A program made the translations under genes and the position numbers. From positions 123,556,126-123,620,125 of the forward strand of contig CP136069.1 of the NCBI GenBank assembly GCA_032622095.1: a stretch of 64,000 nt of DNA, in the 5' to 3' direction. Positions 34,217 to 47,500 of this stretch are shown one piece after another. Within the stretch, counting starts at the first letter, position 1. Every line of letters starts with the position of its first letter. Source of the stretch: Siphonodentalium dalli. Its lineage: Eukaryota; Mollusca; Scaphopoda; Gadilida; Siphonodentaliidae. The notes beneath the pieces were generated by a model. The model was not told the origin of the DNA. It saw nothing but the letters and a program-made list of their open reading frames with translations, and did no database searches.

Positions 34217-34885
34217 TACTGGACATAAAGTCCCAAAAATAAGGGTTTAATCGAGTTTATAAATCGGTATCCCAATATAAAGAGCAGAATATATGAAAAT
34301 ATAACCAGGTGCCCGGACAAACATATCCCAAATACAAGCACAAAACACAAAATACCGGGCAAATGTCGCCTGTTTCCTATAAATAACATACTCATCTACA
34401 ACTCTGTGCACAGTGATAAAATCGTTCCTGACGCTAAATTAACGGAGTTTAAAACATTTTTCACCATTAGCGATGAGTGACTCGTCGCCATCCATATCGC
34501 CATTTTGTTTCTTAGCATTGTGGGAAGGGAACCAGTGTTCTGAAAAAAAAGTGCATGTGTTCCGACAATGGCGACATACTATTTGTTGCAGAACACCGGT
34601 TTATCCAACTTCCGATTGAACAAGTATATGAAAACATGGATGGCGACGAGTCACTCGTCGCTAATGGTGAAAAATGTTGGCGTCAGGAATTATTTGATCA
34701 CTGCAGAGATGTAGAGTATGTTATTTATAGGAAACAGGCGACATTTGCCCTGTATTTTGTGCTTGTATTTGGGATATGTTCGTCCGGGCACCTGGTAATG
34801 TTTTCATAACTTCTGCTCTTTATATTGGGATACCGATTTATAAACTCGATTAAATCCTTATTTTTGGGACTTTATGTCCAGTAAC
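34217..34885. repeat. Large imperfect palindrome (about 670 bp)
   Basis: TTACTGGACATAAAGTCCCA at the left pairs with TGGGACTTTATGTCCAGTAA at the right. Arms continue through AAATCGGTATCCCAATATAA, GGTGCCCGGAC and GAGTGACTCGTCGCCATCCA, meeting near 34551 at the ACCAGTGTTCTG / CAGAACACCGGT pair. The 84-residue frame on the right arm is not conserved. A one-arm relative is at 37765-37850. Confidence 0.85.
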
Positions 34886-35093
34886 TCTACTAACTGTTCA
34901 GTGAGACACCCACTTCAATTTGAGATAACAATTCGGTGCAGAAAATAAGGCATTATTATGAGCTTGTACTGTGCTATTCCGAGTCTTGGCCCTTGGGGCC
35001 GAATAAATGATTTTTGCCAACTTAAAAAAATATATATGTTTTCATCTTTTTGGAAACTTGAAATAGGGAAAAAATAATATTTGGTCACTAGGA

Positions 35094-35268
35094 TGTTTAA
35101 ATCTTTCTGCATTTTGAGGTGATCCTTAAACGATGATATTTCTTGGTATAATATAAATTATAATCTGTATCTGTAGTTGTTACAACTACAGATACAGATT
35201 ATAATTTATATTATACCAAGAAATATCATCGTTTAAGGATCACCTCAAAATGCAGAAAGATTTAAACA
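35094..35268. repeat. Perfect 175-bp palindrome joined to LINE
   Basis: 87-bp arms are exact complements about a single unpaired base at 35181 (the pairing positions sum to 70362; all compared bases match). The right arm is the start of a reverse-transcriptase fragment (LYQEISSFKDHLKMQKDLNT), so the left arm is an inverted copy of LINE sequence. Confidence 0.95.
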
Positions 35269-36320
35269 CACTGAACGATTGGGCCAACACCTGGGGGATG
35301 AAGTTTAACACCAAGAAATTCCATATCCTATCAATCAAGAAAAAATCCAATTATTATTACACATTAAACAATGAGGTACTCGCAGATGTCAACGAACATC
35401 CGTACCTCGGAGTGACACTCACAAATAATATGGATTGGAGTTCCCAGATCAACAACATCTCGAGGAAAGCATATCATACACGCTTAGCTTCCTCCAACGA
35501 AACCTTAAGCATTGCTCAGAAGACCTACGCAAGCTAAGTTACATATCGCTAGTAAGATCAACCATGGAATATGCAGATATAATATGGGACCCATATGAAA
35601 AACGAAATATTGATAAACTTGAGAAAATCCAAAGAAGAGCAGCTCGTTTCATCAAAAAAGACTATAGAAGCGATTTGAGGGTGCGGTCACAAACATGCTA
35701 ATTGACATAAAATTCCAACCACTCGAGACCAGGAGGAAAACCAACAGGTTGACATTCTTGCACAAAATAGTGGACGGGGCCTTCCTAGTTCAGTCATGAA
35801 CGTAGTGCGTATGCTGGAAGCAGCAATCTGCGAAAGCGGTCATGTTGACCTAGGCCAGGGCCTTCCCAGCCATTCCACAATAATAGCGTGTAAGGCGACC
35901 AGATACGACGCCCCCAGCCTCCCGTGCGTGTATCGTCTGGTCGCGCCGGCTTCATTCCGCAGAGTCTTGCTACCATGAGATCGCGAGGAATGATCGACCC
36001 CGGTTTAGTGCGCGCACGGCTTTCTGGCTCGCTCCACCACAAATATTCCCCCACAAAAGTATGCTAACTACTCTCTAAAACGAGTTCGTAAGAAAAATAA
36101 ACAACTGGAGGGATACGAAACATCCAAATTCCCTCAGCATCTCATACGAAACCACGAAAGATGCTTCGAACTCCCGCAAACAATAAACACGGAAGAATAC
36201 AAACAATGAAACATTCAGTGTGCATTAGAGCAAAGATCGATTGGAACCAGCTGGACGGGAAATTCTTAGACAACCTGGACTCTACAACATCATTCCAGGA
36301 GTATCTACAGGAAAACATCT
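35211..36320 (+). pseudogene. Non-LTR retrotransposon reverse transcriptase, broken C-terminal part
   Basis: Successive frames read LYQEISSFKDHLKM, LNTLNDWANTWGMKFNTKK, YLGVTLTNNMDWSSQINNIS, then a frameshift to FLQRNLKHCSEDLRKLSYIS, STMEYADIIWDPY and IQRRAARFIKKDY, a second shift to FQPLETRRKTNRLTFLHKIV, and finally IDWNQLDGKFLDNLDST with a stop near 36318. This is the region after the catalytic FxDD motif of LINE reverse transcriptases plus the C-terminal thumb/tail. At least two frameshifts and an internal insertion (about 35785-36055) inactivate it. The 5' part is missing or replaced by the palindrome. Confidence 0.88.
35785..36055. other. GC-rich insertion inside the LINE
   Basis: Composition changes abruptly from AT-rich to GC-rich (for example GCGACCAGATACGACGCCCC and GGTCGCGCCGG, partly self-complementary). 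It interrupts the expected LINE reading between the KIVDG block and the C-terminal tail. Long frames on both strands follow from its composition. Origin unknown. Confidence 0.5.
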
Positions 36321-36329
36321 AGCGCCTCC

Positions 36330-38115
36330 ACACCCGTCGTAACACGCCAGAACTGGTTTCTACGACGTATCACTACTAATATTATTTTGAATTTTTATCT
36401 ATGATCTAGCCTCTACTAAGTACTCTAGTCTATGCTACATTATTACGCTTACTTCACTATAAATACCGCCGGGTAGGAAACAAAAACATATACAGGTGAC
36501 GAATACTATCACTGAGTTTTCTATGAACATTTTCATCCAGGATAAGGGATGCTTTGGTGCGATTTATGTGAAATGTTGATAATGGTCGACAACGCGGAAG
36601 TGATTTTGGGTTAACTTCCGTTTCTTAGGTCAAGGTTGTCACTATAGTTTTCGAGACTCCTATAAAGAAATGTTAAATGAGTTTTCATTGGCTGAAATAT
36701 ATTAGTGGAACGAATCAAATTGCTCGTGTCGAGCAATAATGTTTCATCTGTTAGGGTAGCAACAGAACAAGCAGGGTGGTACACTTAAGACAATCGCTCC
36801 ATTATTTCAGATCACTTGTGACACAGTGAGAAAGTTTGACAGGTAGGAGACGTTCACTTGTAATCATGTATGTATATATGCTTTCCGTTTCTTAGAAATT
36901 GTTGCTAAGTTGTTCAATTTCAAATGTTTGTGATTTAGTTATCATTTAGTTACTGATCCGATTCCGAATTCCGTCAATTTCCGATTGCAAAACGGAAAAA
37001 AAATCCGTTAATTCGGATTCACAGTCATTCGGAATTTTAAATACAGCTTACAGCCTTAAGAACACGAGAAAAGCACTAGCGAAGATATCACAACGAGTCC
37101 ATCACTGGAAATTGGAATGACTTTAAATTAGAGTCAAAGCAGTCAGATTCAGAAGAATTGTTTTTTAAATTGCTCAGTCATTGAGTCAATTCACTGATTC
37201 AGGCTAGAGACAGTAGAGTAGTATTTAGAGACTAAGTAAGAGTAAGATCACGAGAGTAGAGTACTGTTACTGTTATGGACTCAATATTCATACATAATTT
37301 AAATACAACTTACAAGTTACATGTAACTTAAGTCTACTCTTAAGTTTCGCTTCAATATTTATGTTGTTTGACCATGTATTGATGTAACTTGTAAGTACTT
37401 CGGATAGACCATTCATGCCAATGCCATGGCAGATATGATATCAAATCCTTTTCATGAACAGACTCTTCAGACATCAAAATCAATAAATTATAAAAAATAT
37501 TAATATTAATTATTATACAAAGAAATAGTACCCTGTGTAAAGTATCCAAGCTTTACAAATCATCATCCATGATTACGCTACAATTTACAAAGCACAATAC
37601 TGTTGTGAATACTCAATAGCTTTACCAATGACTTGAATGAGTGGCAGCACTTTCTCAAAATAAGGGCACCAGATTGAATGAGATTCGTTCATTTAGAATT
37701 TTAATTAGATCAGTAAACTGTTTTTGATGTGCATTTTCCCAATTTTGTCATGTTGCGTAAGACTTTCTGAGTGACTCTTCGCCATCTAGGTCTCCATTTT
37801 GTTTCTAGGCATCATCTGAAGGAATTTGGAATTTTTTCAGAACACCACTCTTCCATATGGTGGTGTTGGTATTTACGTCCATACAAGTCTTAAAGTGCAA
37901 GTATGGTCCGATCTATTCATTTTCAATGACTCTTTTGAAAGCATATTTATTGAATTGCCCAGTTAAAAAAAGACAAAAAACAATTGATAGTGTGCATATA
38001 TTGCTGTCCAAATTCAAACACAAATACCTTTCTTGAAAATTTAGAAAGGCTGTTAACTAATATACAAAAAGAGAAGACAGAATGTTTCCTAATGAGTAAT
38101 ATCGTTTCTCTACTT
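36330..38115. other. Upstream region of TEKT2
   Basis: No gene recognised. Holds the single-arm relative of the 34.5-kb palindrome at 37765-37850 (GAGTGACTCTTCGCCATC, CCATTTTGTTTCTAGGCAT, TCAGAACACCACTCTT). A noncoding first exon and promoter of TEKT2 probably lie here or upstream. Confidence 0.4.
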
Positions 38116-38142
38116 TCAGATATTTGAAAAAAATACAAAAAA

Positions 38143-38556
38143 ATGGCAACTGAACTCAGACCAAGCACCAGGTTCCAACCTCCTGACTGGTTCACAAATA
38201 ACTACACAATTTCAACAAATGCTGAGAGACAAAGAGATGCTTCCCACCAAGTCCGCCAAGAGGGTCGATTTCTGAGGAATGAGACTGACAATCAAACTAA
38301 ATGGGACCAGCACTCAAACAATGTCCGACTGGCTGATAGATGTGACAACATCCGTATGTGGAAGGAAATATTAGAGAAAACACTATCCGATATTGATAGG
38401 GAAATAGCAGACTTGACTGAAGCAAAGGAGCTAACTGAGCAATCTTTGGAAGCTAAGAACTTACCGACTGATGTGGCTGTTGAATGCTTGACCACCAGAG
38501 AGGGTCGAGGTGGTATTGATGTGGTGAACGATGAGGCAGAAAATCAACTGTATAAG
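38143..38556 (+). CDS. TEKT2: TEKT2 coding exon 1
   Basis: 138 codons from ATG 38143 to AAG, then donor GTAAGT at 38557. CTACTTTCAG ending at 38119 looks like an acceptor, implying a separate 5' noncoding exon upstream that I could not place. Encodes the N-terminal tektin helices, with NNVRLADRC, DIDREIADL and LTTREGRGGIDVV. Confidence 0.95.
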
Positions 38557-41500
38557 GTAAGTTTCTGCCACTGTTATAGGGTTCAACACGTAACAGCTTT
38601 GTCCATTTCAGTATGTACTAGTACATGTGTTTATATTGGTTTAAATGTTGTTTGCTTGTTGTTTATTTTCATTTAAAACCTGTAATGAAAAATGAATTAA
38701 CTTACAGTATGGTACCATACTATATACTGTAGCTTGGAAAATGTTAACTGTTATAATTACATACTACATACAATGACTCTCGATGCAAAATCATTTGTGT
38801 TTGTTTATCCAGATGTAAATATTTATAATTGAGCATTGTTCAGACAATTGTCTTTAAAGCATCTGGTTCAAATAATTAAAAAAACTGTTCACCATTAATG
38901 CCAGGGAATCAATGTAGAGTCCATATCTCAATAGAATTCTTAATCATATAAACTTGCCCCTGAGCCTTCATACATTTACAACATATATATGCTCATCTCC
39001 CATGATAGAATCAATTGGGGTATAATATAATTGGGAATAGTTTCAGAACAACACCTATATTAGTTATAAGTTTGTAAGGATAATGTATATCAACAATTGT
39101 CTTGCATGTGATATATGTGGCTCATAATTATATTTACATGTAGCCCTTCCATGACTGGAGTTTCTTGAAACTTAGCAAAAACCCTGTGCCAATTAATAAA
39201 TTCTCTTATATATATGCGAGTCTCCCATAGTGAGCCACACATATAATTATATAAGAGAATACATTGGCCTAACAATATTTACCTTGACCTTGTAAGCCAG
39301 TTCAATTTCTTATATATGCCTGCTCCATATTGGAGACTCGTGTATATAAGATAATGCCATGGCCCAGGATCTTTAATGCTGTGTTGGTTTAATGCTGCAC
39401 CAGCACAGCTCCCGTCATGAAAGGGTTAAGCAAATTTACTTTGACATCTAATAATCTTAGATACACTGTGTTTGCTTTGCAGATCGAGCTGCTTAAAAAC
39501 AGATTTAATGAGGTTTATAGTCATCACTAATTTTATAAGTGCACAGAATATCTATATTGCAAACTATATGTTATCACTTCTCATTCATGCATATATATAT
39601 ATTATAACCACCAAAAGACTCCTTGATATTATAAGGCATTTTATTTATAACTTGGTTTATGGATTTCCCAACCCAAAAAAAAAGCTGTTTGGCAAAAAAA
39701 TATTTATTTAACCGCATCTGTTACAGGTTCTCAATCCGATCAGAGAGTCCTATATTACTATTTCTTGATTTTAGTGTTATCCATCTTACACCTGCAATTT
39801 GTCTGTTTGACCACGAGGCAGACTAAATTAGTGTCCCAGATCTCGAGAAATTAACAAATTTCAAAAATCGATATCTGATCACTCTGAGCTTTGATGTGTG
39901 GATTCCTCGACTCGGATCAAATATTTTTTACCCCCGAAGCCAAAGAAATAGTAATATAGGACCCTCTGATCGGATTGAGTACCTTTAACATTTATTGTTT
40001 CCGATCTATAACTCCAGTTTGAATTATTTGATCTGAACCAAAGTTGGTTTGTGTATTTCCAAGCTAAGGAAACAGGCCAAGTTCGAATATGGGTTCTGTC
40101 CAATTATTTTTACATGAGTTACAGCCTTTTTCAACTTAGAATTTGACTGATTTCATAACATTTCGGTTTGTGATAACTCCAGTTTAGATTATTTTATCTG
40201 AACCAAAGCTGGTATGTGTGTTTCCCAGCTAAAACTACAGGCCAAGTTCGAATATAGGTTCTCTCCAATTATTTTCTCATGAGTTACGGTCATTTTTCGT
40301 CTTAGAATTTGACCGCATTTTGGCATTGAAATTAGGGGTATATCAGATATTCTTTGTAAGCTCAAATTATTTTTTAATTTGTGGTACCTAGTACAATTAA
40401 AAATGGCTAAAGGGCATATTTCAACATGCCCTAGCCGCCTAGCGATGCTCTTCTTTTATATTTAATAGGAGCTACATGTACTTAAAGTGGGCATAAAAAA
40501 GTTACATCTTGCAGAAAAATGTTGGTCTTTGCTTTGGGATTTCAACATTAAATATTATCCTACAGAATAAAAAATTAATGGTCCATATATCAGAATGGGT
40601 GCAGGCACAGTCTTGATCAGTGTTCATTGTTTCAATTTGCATGAACAATTTTCATTGCTTGTCGAAATGGCCATACTTTCATCTGAATGAGATGTCCAAG
40701 CTTGAACTCAGATTTCAAAATTGGTTACGATATTCGGCCCATTACTGTGCTCTTGTCGAAAACAAAGAAAGTAAAAAGAATATTAGATGACCTAGCTACC
40801 TACCCAATTTTTTTTTTACATAAAGTTAGGGAATCCGGTGGGCAAAAAAAGATCGTATTGATAGCGGCCTAATTAAGGAGTTCTATTACTTTGAAATGTT
40901 TGGCAGTATCAAGAAGTTCGAGTTAATGAAGTCTGATTCACCCCTTTATATGTAAGTCTGAGTTTAGTGTGTCTCATCTTTGCTGAAGGAGGTCCCCAGA
41001 GGGTGAATTTAGTGATGCTACCCTGTGCAGCAGGCTAGCATCACCAGTGACCAATGCATCACCAATACACCCTCTGCTTATGCCTCTTCTTCTGGGAAGT
41101 ATCTAGAGTCTCAAATTGACATTTTTTAAGTTACTTTTCCACTTTCTGTTCAGTTTCTATATCCCCTAATTTGCAGAAGATAAAATGCATAATCGAGGTG
41201 CACATCACCAACTTCAACTGGAGAACTTCAATCTGTTCCTACATGTAGGTCTCCCATAGCAGTAGAGGCCTAAGCAGAATGAGGTCCCCAGAGGGTGAAT
41301 TTGGTGATGCTAGCCCACACTGCGGGATAGAGTCACTAAATTCACCCTTTGGGGACCTCATTCTGCAAATGTCAGACACACTAAATTCAGGCATGTTTAT
41401 ATGCATATAATAACAAATTACCCATTGATCAGAAATTGAAATAGTTGGCTTCCTCCACTATAGAGAATATATGTATTTACACTAAGTTACAAGTACATGT

Positions 41501-44500
41501 AGTCTAATTTTGTGGATGTAATCAGATTTGTGGTTGTTAAAATTATGATGATTAACAAACTTCAGATAATTTAAGAAACATTTTATGACTCAAGACTCTT
41601 AGAATATATCATAAATTTGGACAAAATTTCATCTTTCATTTGGCAGTTGTCTTTTTGTTCCACATGTACTGGTACCGGTATGTGGTTTGCAGGAGAGCCT
41701 CTAGCGTTTGAGTATCAAAAGTGCTTAATGCTCCGGGGATAAACACTATATTTATTTTAAAACAAATATCCATTATTGTAGGTATGTCTTCTTTTGACCA
41801 TATCTTTTTCTTCTGCAAAGAGTATATACTAGTACATGTACCCATGTACCATTAGCACTATGATGTCACACACTCTATCTAGACTGATTATAAATTATAT
41901 CTCATCACATTCCAGTACTCGTATACATGTATCTCAAATATTTAGACAAACTTCTTAACTGTGTTCTATGTAAATGCAGTTCTCTCTTTGCAAATTGTTC
42001 AATGACATGAATGAGCAGGGAGTGGACTCAGTGGAGCATATGCAAGTGCTTCTTATCTAGGAATATTGTTGAGTTCTCTGATAAGCTTAGAACTGATTAG
42101 ATACCCTGTCCGAATTGATGCCATTTAAATTAGAATTTCCTGAGTCAATTGTTTGCAAACCAGGCAAAATGAAATATACTTGCAATCACCATCATTTGTA
42201 TCACATAGGCATCCACAAAATCATCAGTATGTAATCGGTCGAATACTATCACAATACCTCATAATTGATAATGCTCGTTATTATCTACCACGTTTAGACA
42301 ATGGAAGCATGAAACTCTTTTTTCGCTTAGTAGCAGTGTTGGTAGGCTGACAAAAATTCAAAACATCTTAACTGTTCCATAGGGATCCTTGCATATATAA
42401 GAGAATGCACTGGCACATTATCTTTAATGCTGCACCAGCGCAGCTCCCGTCATGAGAGGGTTAAGCCCCCTCTTCTGAAAGTCAATATTTGGCCATTACA
42501 ATCTCCTAGTAATGGGCTCATGGAACAGATCTATAATTATTTTCTGAATTTCCAGTATAGCAAACGTACATACAGTAATGCCCTATGTAATCGACCCCTT
42601 AACCACAGCAGAATTATGGGCAACTTTTCAGGATTTAGTCGGAAATATGGCTCAGAGATAGTTTTCCGATGAATGGCAACAAGCCATATTTCCGACTAAA
42701 TCCTGAAAAGTTACCCATAATTCTGCTGTGGTTAAGGGGTCGATTACTTAGGGCATTACTGTATGTTGGCCCCGGTTTTATGGTGTCAAATCGGACAGGG
42801 CATACCGGTATGTGACGATTCCATTTCATTGAATTCATTTTGTAATAATCTTGATAGCATTTGGACGTATGGAGATTACCCCAATTTAAATGAATTATAT
42901 CATATGCTGACTGGTGATATCCCTTATATAATTCAATTAAAATCATAATCTAACTAAGGAATAAATTGAATAATCTTCATTTGCTGATGTAATTACACTG
43001 TATACTCTTAAATGCCTAATAATTGTGATGGCCTTATAATAGTGATGGGTGGCAATTTAGGCTGAAATTAATAGTGATGGCAATTTAATAGTGATGGCAA
43101 TTTCACTCTATGTCTCAATGCTAAATAATAGTGATTGTTGGGTATTATCTCCAACATTAATAATCGTACAGACACTATAGGCACATTCATGAGAGTAAAT
43201 ACATTTGGGCCGATTCACAAACATATAAATCGCAAAGCAATTTATAATAGTTTGTGATTGGCAGAAATTTATTTAAACTGTGTAATTATATCAGGAATGA
43301 AGATTTTATAATTACATATGAGTAAAAGATATTAACATTAAAATGCAATTTCATTTGGAAATATCATTAGATACTAGGAACTTTATAGTGACATTGCCAT
43401 AATGTCGCATGTTGATGTGGCAAAATTCCTATGCATGGTGTTCACTTCCGCCTGGATTTAATTATCCTATTTAAATACATTTATATTAGCTTTTTGGAAA
43501 CTAATGACAAAATAGTATAGAAAATTAAATAGCTGTAATTATTTAGGCTATAATCCAGCTCTCGATCATTTCAGTGGGTTAGGTGGTCATATGTGCAGTA
43601 CGTCAGCAGGCTATCAATACAATTTTGTTAGCCATTACTGGCCTATTAGGCTGGCCATCATTCATTGAGTGCATACAACTTGGATTATTCTAACTGTATT
43701 CCAATTTGCATCATGTTTTTCAATATTGTTTTTGAAAATGTTACTTGCAGGAAGTAGAAGTTATTGGCGACATCAAGAAGAAGTTGCAGAATCGAGTTGG
43801 TGAAGCTTTTGAGCAGCTGTGTCTGCTGCAAGAAGCTAGACAACAGATTCAGGCTGATCTTCAAGATAAGAACATTGCTCTGGGCATCGATATTGAACAG
43901 TATAATCTTACAGACAGGTCACCAAATATAAGCTACAAACCGGACCCACTCCGGGTACCAAAAGGGTGAGTTATTATCTTTTTATATTCAAACTTTGCTT
44001 CAAAATTTGTAACCTACAATGGGCTGTTTAAAATTTCAAAAGTTTCAGGAATTATTTATATTATTTAATTTATATAATTATTATATATGATTGTCCAATT
44101 AGTCTATTGTTTCAACATGACCAACATGATCAGATAAGAGTTAGAATATCAGATATGTCTTCAAATTACACGGAATATCAATCTGACAACTAAAATTATT
44201 TTATGCCTTTCCCATGGCATGGCCATAATATACACCTTGAAAATAATCTGCACTCATTTCAGTATTTTATACACAACATTAAACCCTGCTTTCAGACAAA
44301 CTGAAGTTTCAGACATTAACCCTTTACCCAACAGAAGGGCCCTGTGCCAATGCATTCTCTTATATATGCGAGTCGACCATAGGTCGCCTCGCATATATAA
44401 GAGAATGCATTGGCTTAACACATTAAAAATTATAAAATTGTTAAAGAATGTAAGAAAAAATGGTAAAAAGTGTTAAAAAAAGATTTTTTTTAGGCCAATG

Positions 44501-47500
44501 CATTCTCTTATATATGCGAGGCGACCTATGGTCAACTCGCATATATAAGAGAATGCATTGGCACAGGGCATAACTGTAACTATCACAATGTGGTCAAGGA
44601 GCCGGTTCCAATGATATCCATATTTGTATGATTCTATTGAGACAGACCGAAGATATTTTAGGCTGTTGAAGCTTTATTTGGCCGGTTTTGGCCGGTTTGT
44701 TGGGTAAAGGGTTAAACTGAGAATCTTAGTACTAACATTTCATTTTCACACTTGATTGCGGATGAGTAGTTTGCCCTTAGTAGAGCCAGTGTGTTACTTG
44801 CGGATGAGTAGTTTGCCCTTAGTAGAGCCAGTGTGTTACTTGTGGATGAGTAGTTTGCCCTTAGTAGAGCCAGTGTGTTACTTGTGGATGAGTAGTTTGC
44901 CCTTAGTAGAGCCAGTGTGTTACTTGCGGATGAGTAGTTTGCCCTTAGTAGAGCCAGTAACACACAAGCAGTGAATCATCATCTTTTGTTCTGACTTATA
45001 ACAGCAATTTCTTATGTTCATTCTGTTGATATCATCTCATCAACAAACTTTTAATCTGCAGAAGCACAACTCCTCAGCAATGGGAGGACTTCAGTCGGTA
45101 CAACAAAGAAAGGGCTGAGGCGGAGATGAAAGCTTCAACCCGACTAAGGGAAGCAATCCACCACACAATCCAGCAGACAGATAACGACCTGGAAGCCCAG
45201 AGAATTGCCACAGAATACGCATTCAGAAAAAGGATTCATGAATTTGAACGAGCCAAGGATGAGTTAGAGTGGCAGAAGAAAAATGTAAGATTCCAAGATT
45301 CAAACTATTGTTATATAGTAATTTCTAGCTTCTGGACTTGAGCATACACATCAGCGGGTAATCCATAACATATCGGACAGGCTGATCGAGGCACTCCTGA
45401 CATTATTTTTATAAAAAAAAGCTTCCACTAAGTTTCTTTATGTAACCCTTTCATGATGGGAGCTGCGCTGGTGCAACATTAAAGATCCTGTGCAATGTCT
45501 TATATTATATATATATATGTTAAATGTTCATATATATATGTTACATGTATTAGAATTGGAATAAAATATGTTCAAACTAAATAGAAGGCATCGCACACAC
45601 TCAGAGAAATTGAAACGTTAACACAGGATACAGTGCATATGTGCGGTCTAAAATTATTTTTTGACCCTTTCATGACTGGTGCTTCCTGAATTTTTGCGAA
45701 AACCCTGTGCCAATGCATTCTCTTATATATGTGAGTCGCCCTACGGGAGACTCGCATATATAAGAGAATATATATTTATACTGGACTGTTTTCTTCCAAA
45801 AATATATAATTAGGAGTGGTTGTTTGTTGAACTTGTTAACTGATAATTTCCCACCAATGAATATGAAAGATTCAGCACTTGTATTACCTTTTCATCTGAG
45901 TGTCGTCTGATAATTTATGATTTATCCTGAATTTCCCTCCAAATGAATAATAGACAATTCCAATGTATACCTTAAAACTGAACAGGAGAATCCATTTAGT
46001 ATAGAAAGGGTTAAACACTGACAAAAATAAGAAAATGAACAACACTTAATATTGATGATGAACATCGCAAATTAAAGGGGGGCTTTACACTAAACCCGAC
46101 CATTTATGGGACCATCTCCATTTATACTCCACAGAATAAATGCAACAAATAAATGAATTTGAGCCATGCATTAGTGCAAAATACACTCATGTGCTCTATG
46201 AACGATACAAACAACATGGAAATTATAATAATAATGAATTTATGACTCTAGCCATAAATCCATTTTCATTATAATTACTATGTTGTTTTACATCGTTCAT
46301 TAGTAAATGAGTGTATTTTGCACTCATCCATGGCTCAAATTCATTCATTTGTTGCATATACTGTTGAGTATAAAAGGAGATGGTCCCATAAATGGCAAGC
46401 TTTAGTGTACGGTACAGCACCCCTTTAACATTATACATGTTAGATTCTGAATAAGTAAATTGGCCAAGATTATGAAGATTGTGAATTATGGAAAATTTAT
46501 ATACATGTGTAAACTTAGCATATTCATTATTTCATGAGCTAAGTGAATTAATGCAAACTTTATTCTTTAAAAAATTCAGACATCTTTAGTATGACTCTTT
46601 TTTTTTTCTTTAATTAAGATTTGCTTGACTGAGTGAATTTATTTTCCTTCTTTAGACTGAGGGAGAGATAGAGAAATTAGAAAATGACATCCGAGGAATG
46701 GAGGAGGCAATTAGAGCCAAGGCAAACCCAATGAAGCTGGCTCAAACCAGACTGGAAAATAGAACAAACCGTCCAAATGTGGAGCTGTGTCGAGATGCAC
46801 CACAATATGGTCTTACTGATGAAGTCAAGCAGCTGGATGCTACAATCAGAGCACTTCAAGAGAAATGCAAACAGGCCAAGTATGTTGTGCTTCCTCGCCC
46901 TTCAGTTTTGAATCTTCTGATCATACAGAAATGGATTTTTTATTTCATATCTCATGATCAGGTGATGCCCCCAAACTTCATGATTTGACTTGTTATGGAG
47001 CCTTTGGCTTTGTTCTCCAATGTTCATATAGCTGTTGCTGTTTTCACTTTCTGTATGTAAATGACCAGGTGGTCGAAGGTGCCATCCAGAAAGGGTGTTC
47101 AGTTAATTAATGAAGATATTTCTCAACAAGTGACGAGTCCCATTCCCATTTCAATAATATTTTTTATTTTTATTTTTTTAGCCTATAGATTTCCCAGTTC
47201 CGTTTTGATAGTATTATGGTAATAAAAAAAATTTGTCGATCATGTTCAGCAAGAAAAGTGGTCAATGTCATACTAGTACATATATAATTAATTTCACCAG
47301 AGAAAACGTATTCCAATTATTTTAGTCCTCATGTATACTATGAAAAACACACAAAAAATGAACGAAAAACAATATTTTATCCCTGCTCTGTTATTACTAG
47401 TACTCCTGATAAATAAAAAATAGTTTGAGCTTTTGAAATTTATTGATCAATTTCAAATAAAAATATTTGATGAGGCCTTTTTTGGGTAATTTAATAAGTT

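Noticed and set aside
34430-34500. Minus-strand ATG with MAIWMATSHSS as the missing ATRAID signal exon
   Set aside because: Not convincingly hydrophobic, ends in a stop, has no phase-0 donor, and belongs to a palindrome repeat.
34555-34809. 84-codon frame starting MCSDNGDILFVAEH
   Set aside because: Lies on the right arm of the palindrome; the left arm does not preserve the frame, so no coding selection is seen.
35794-36054. 86-codon minus-strand frame with many Arg and Gly
   Set aside because: Falls exactly on the GC-rich block in the LINE; frame openness follows composition and no family is recognised.
44712-44974. Open frames of 72-83 codons on both strands with repeated peptides such as LALLRANYSS
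   Set aside because: They arise from a 42-bp minisatellite (period divisible by three) inside TEKT2 intron 2.
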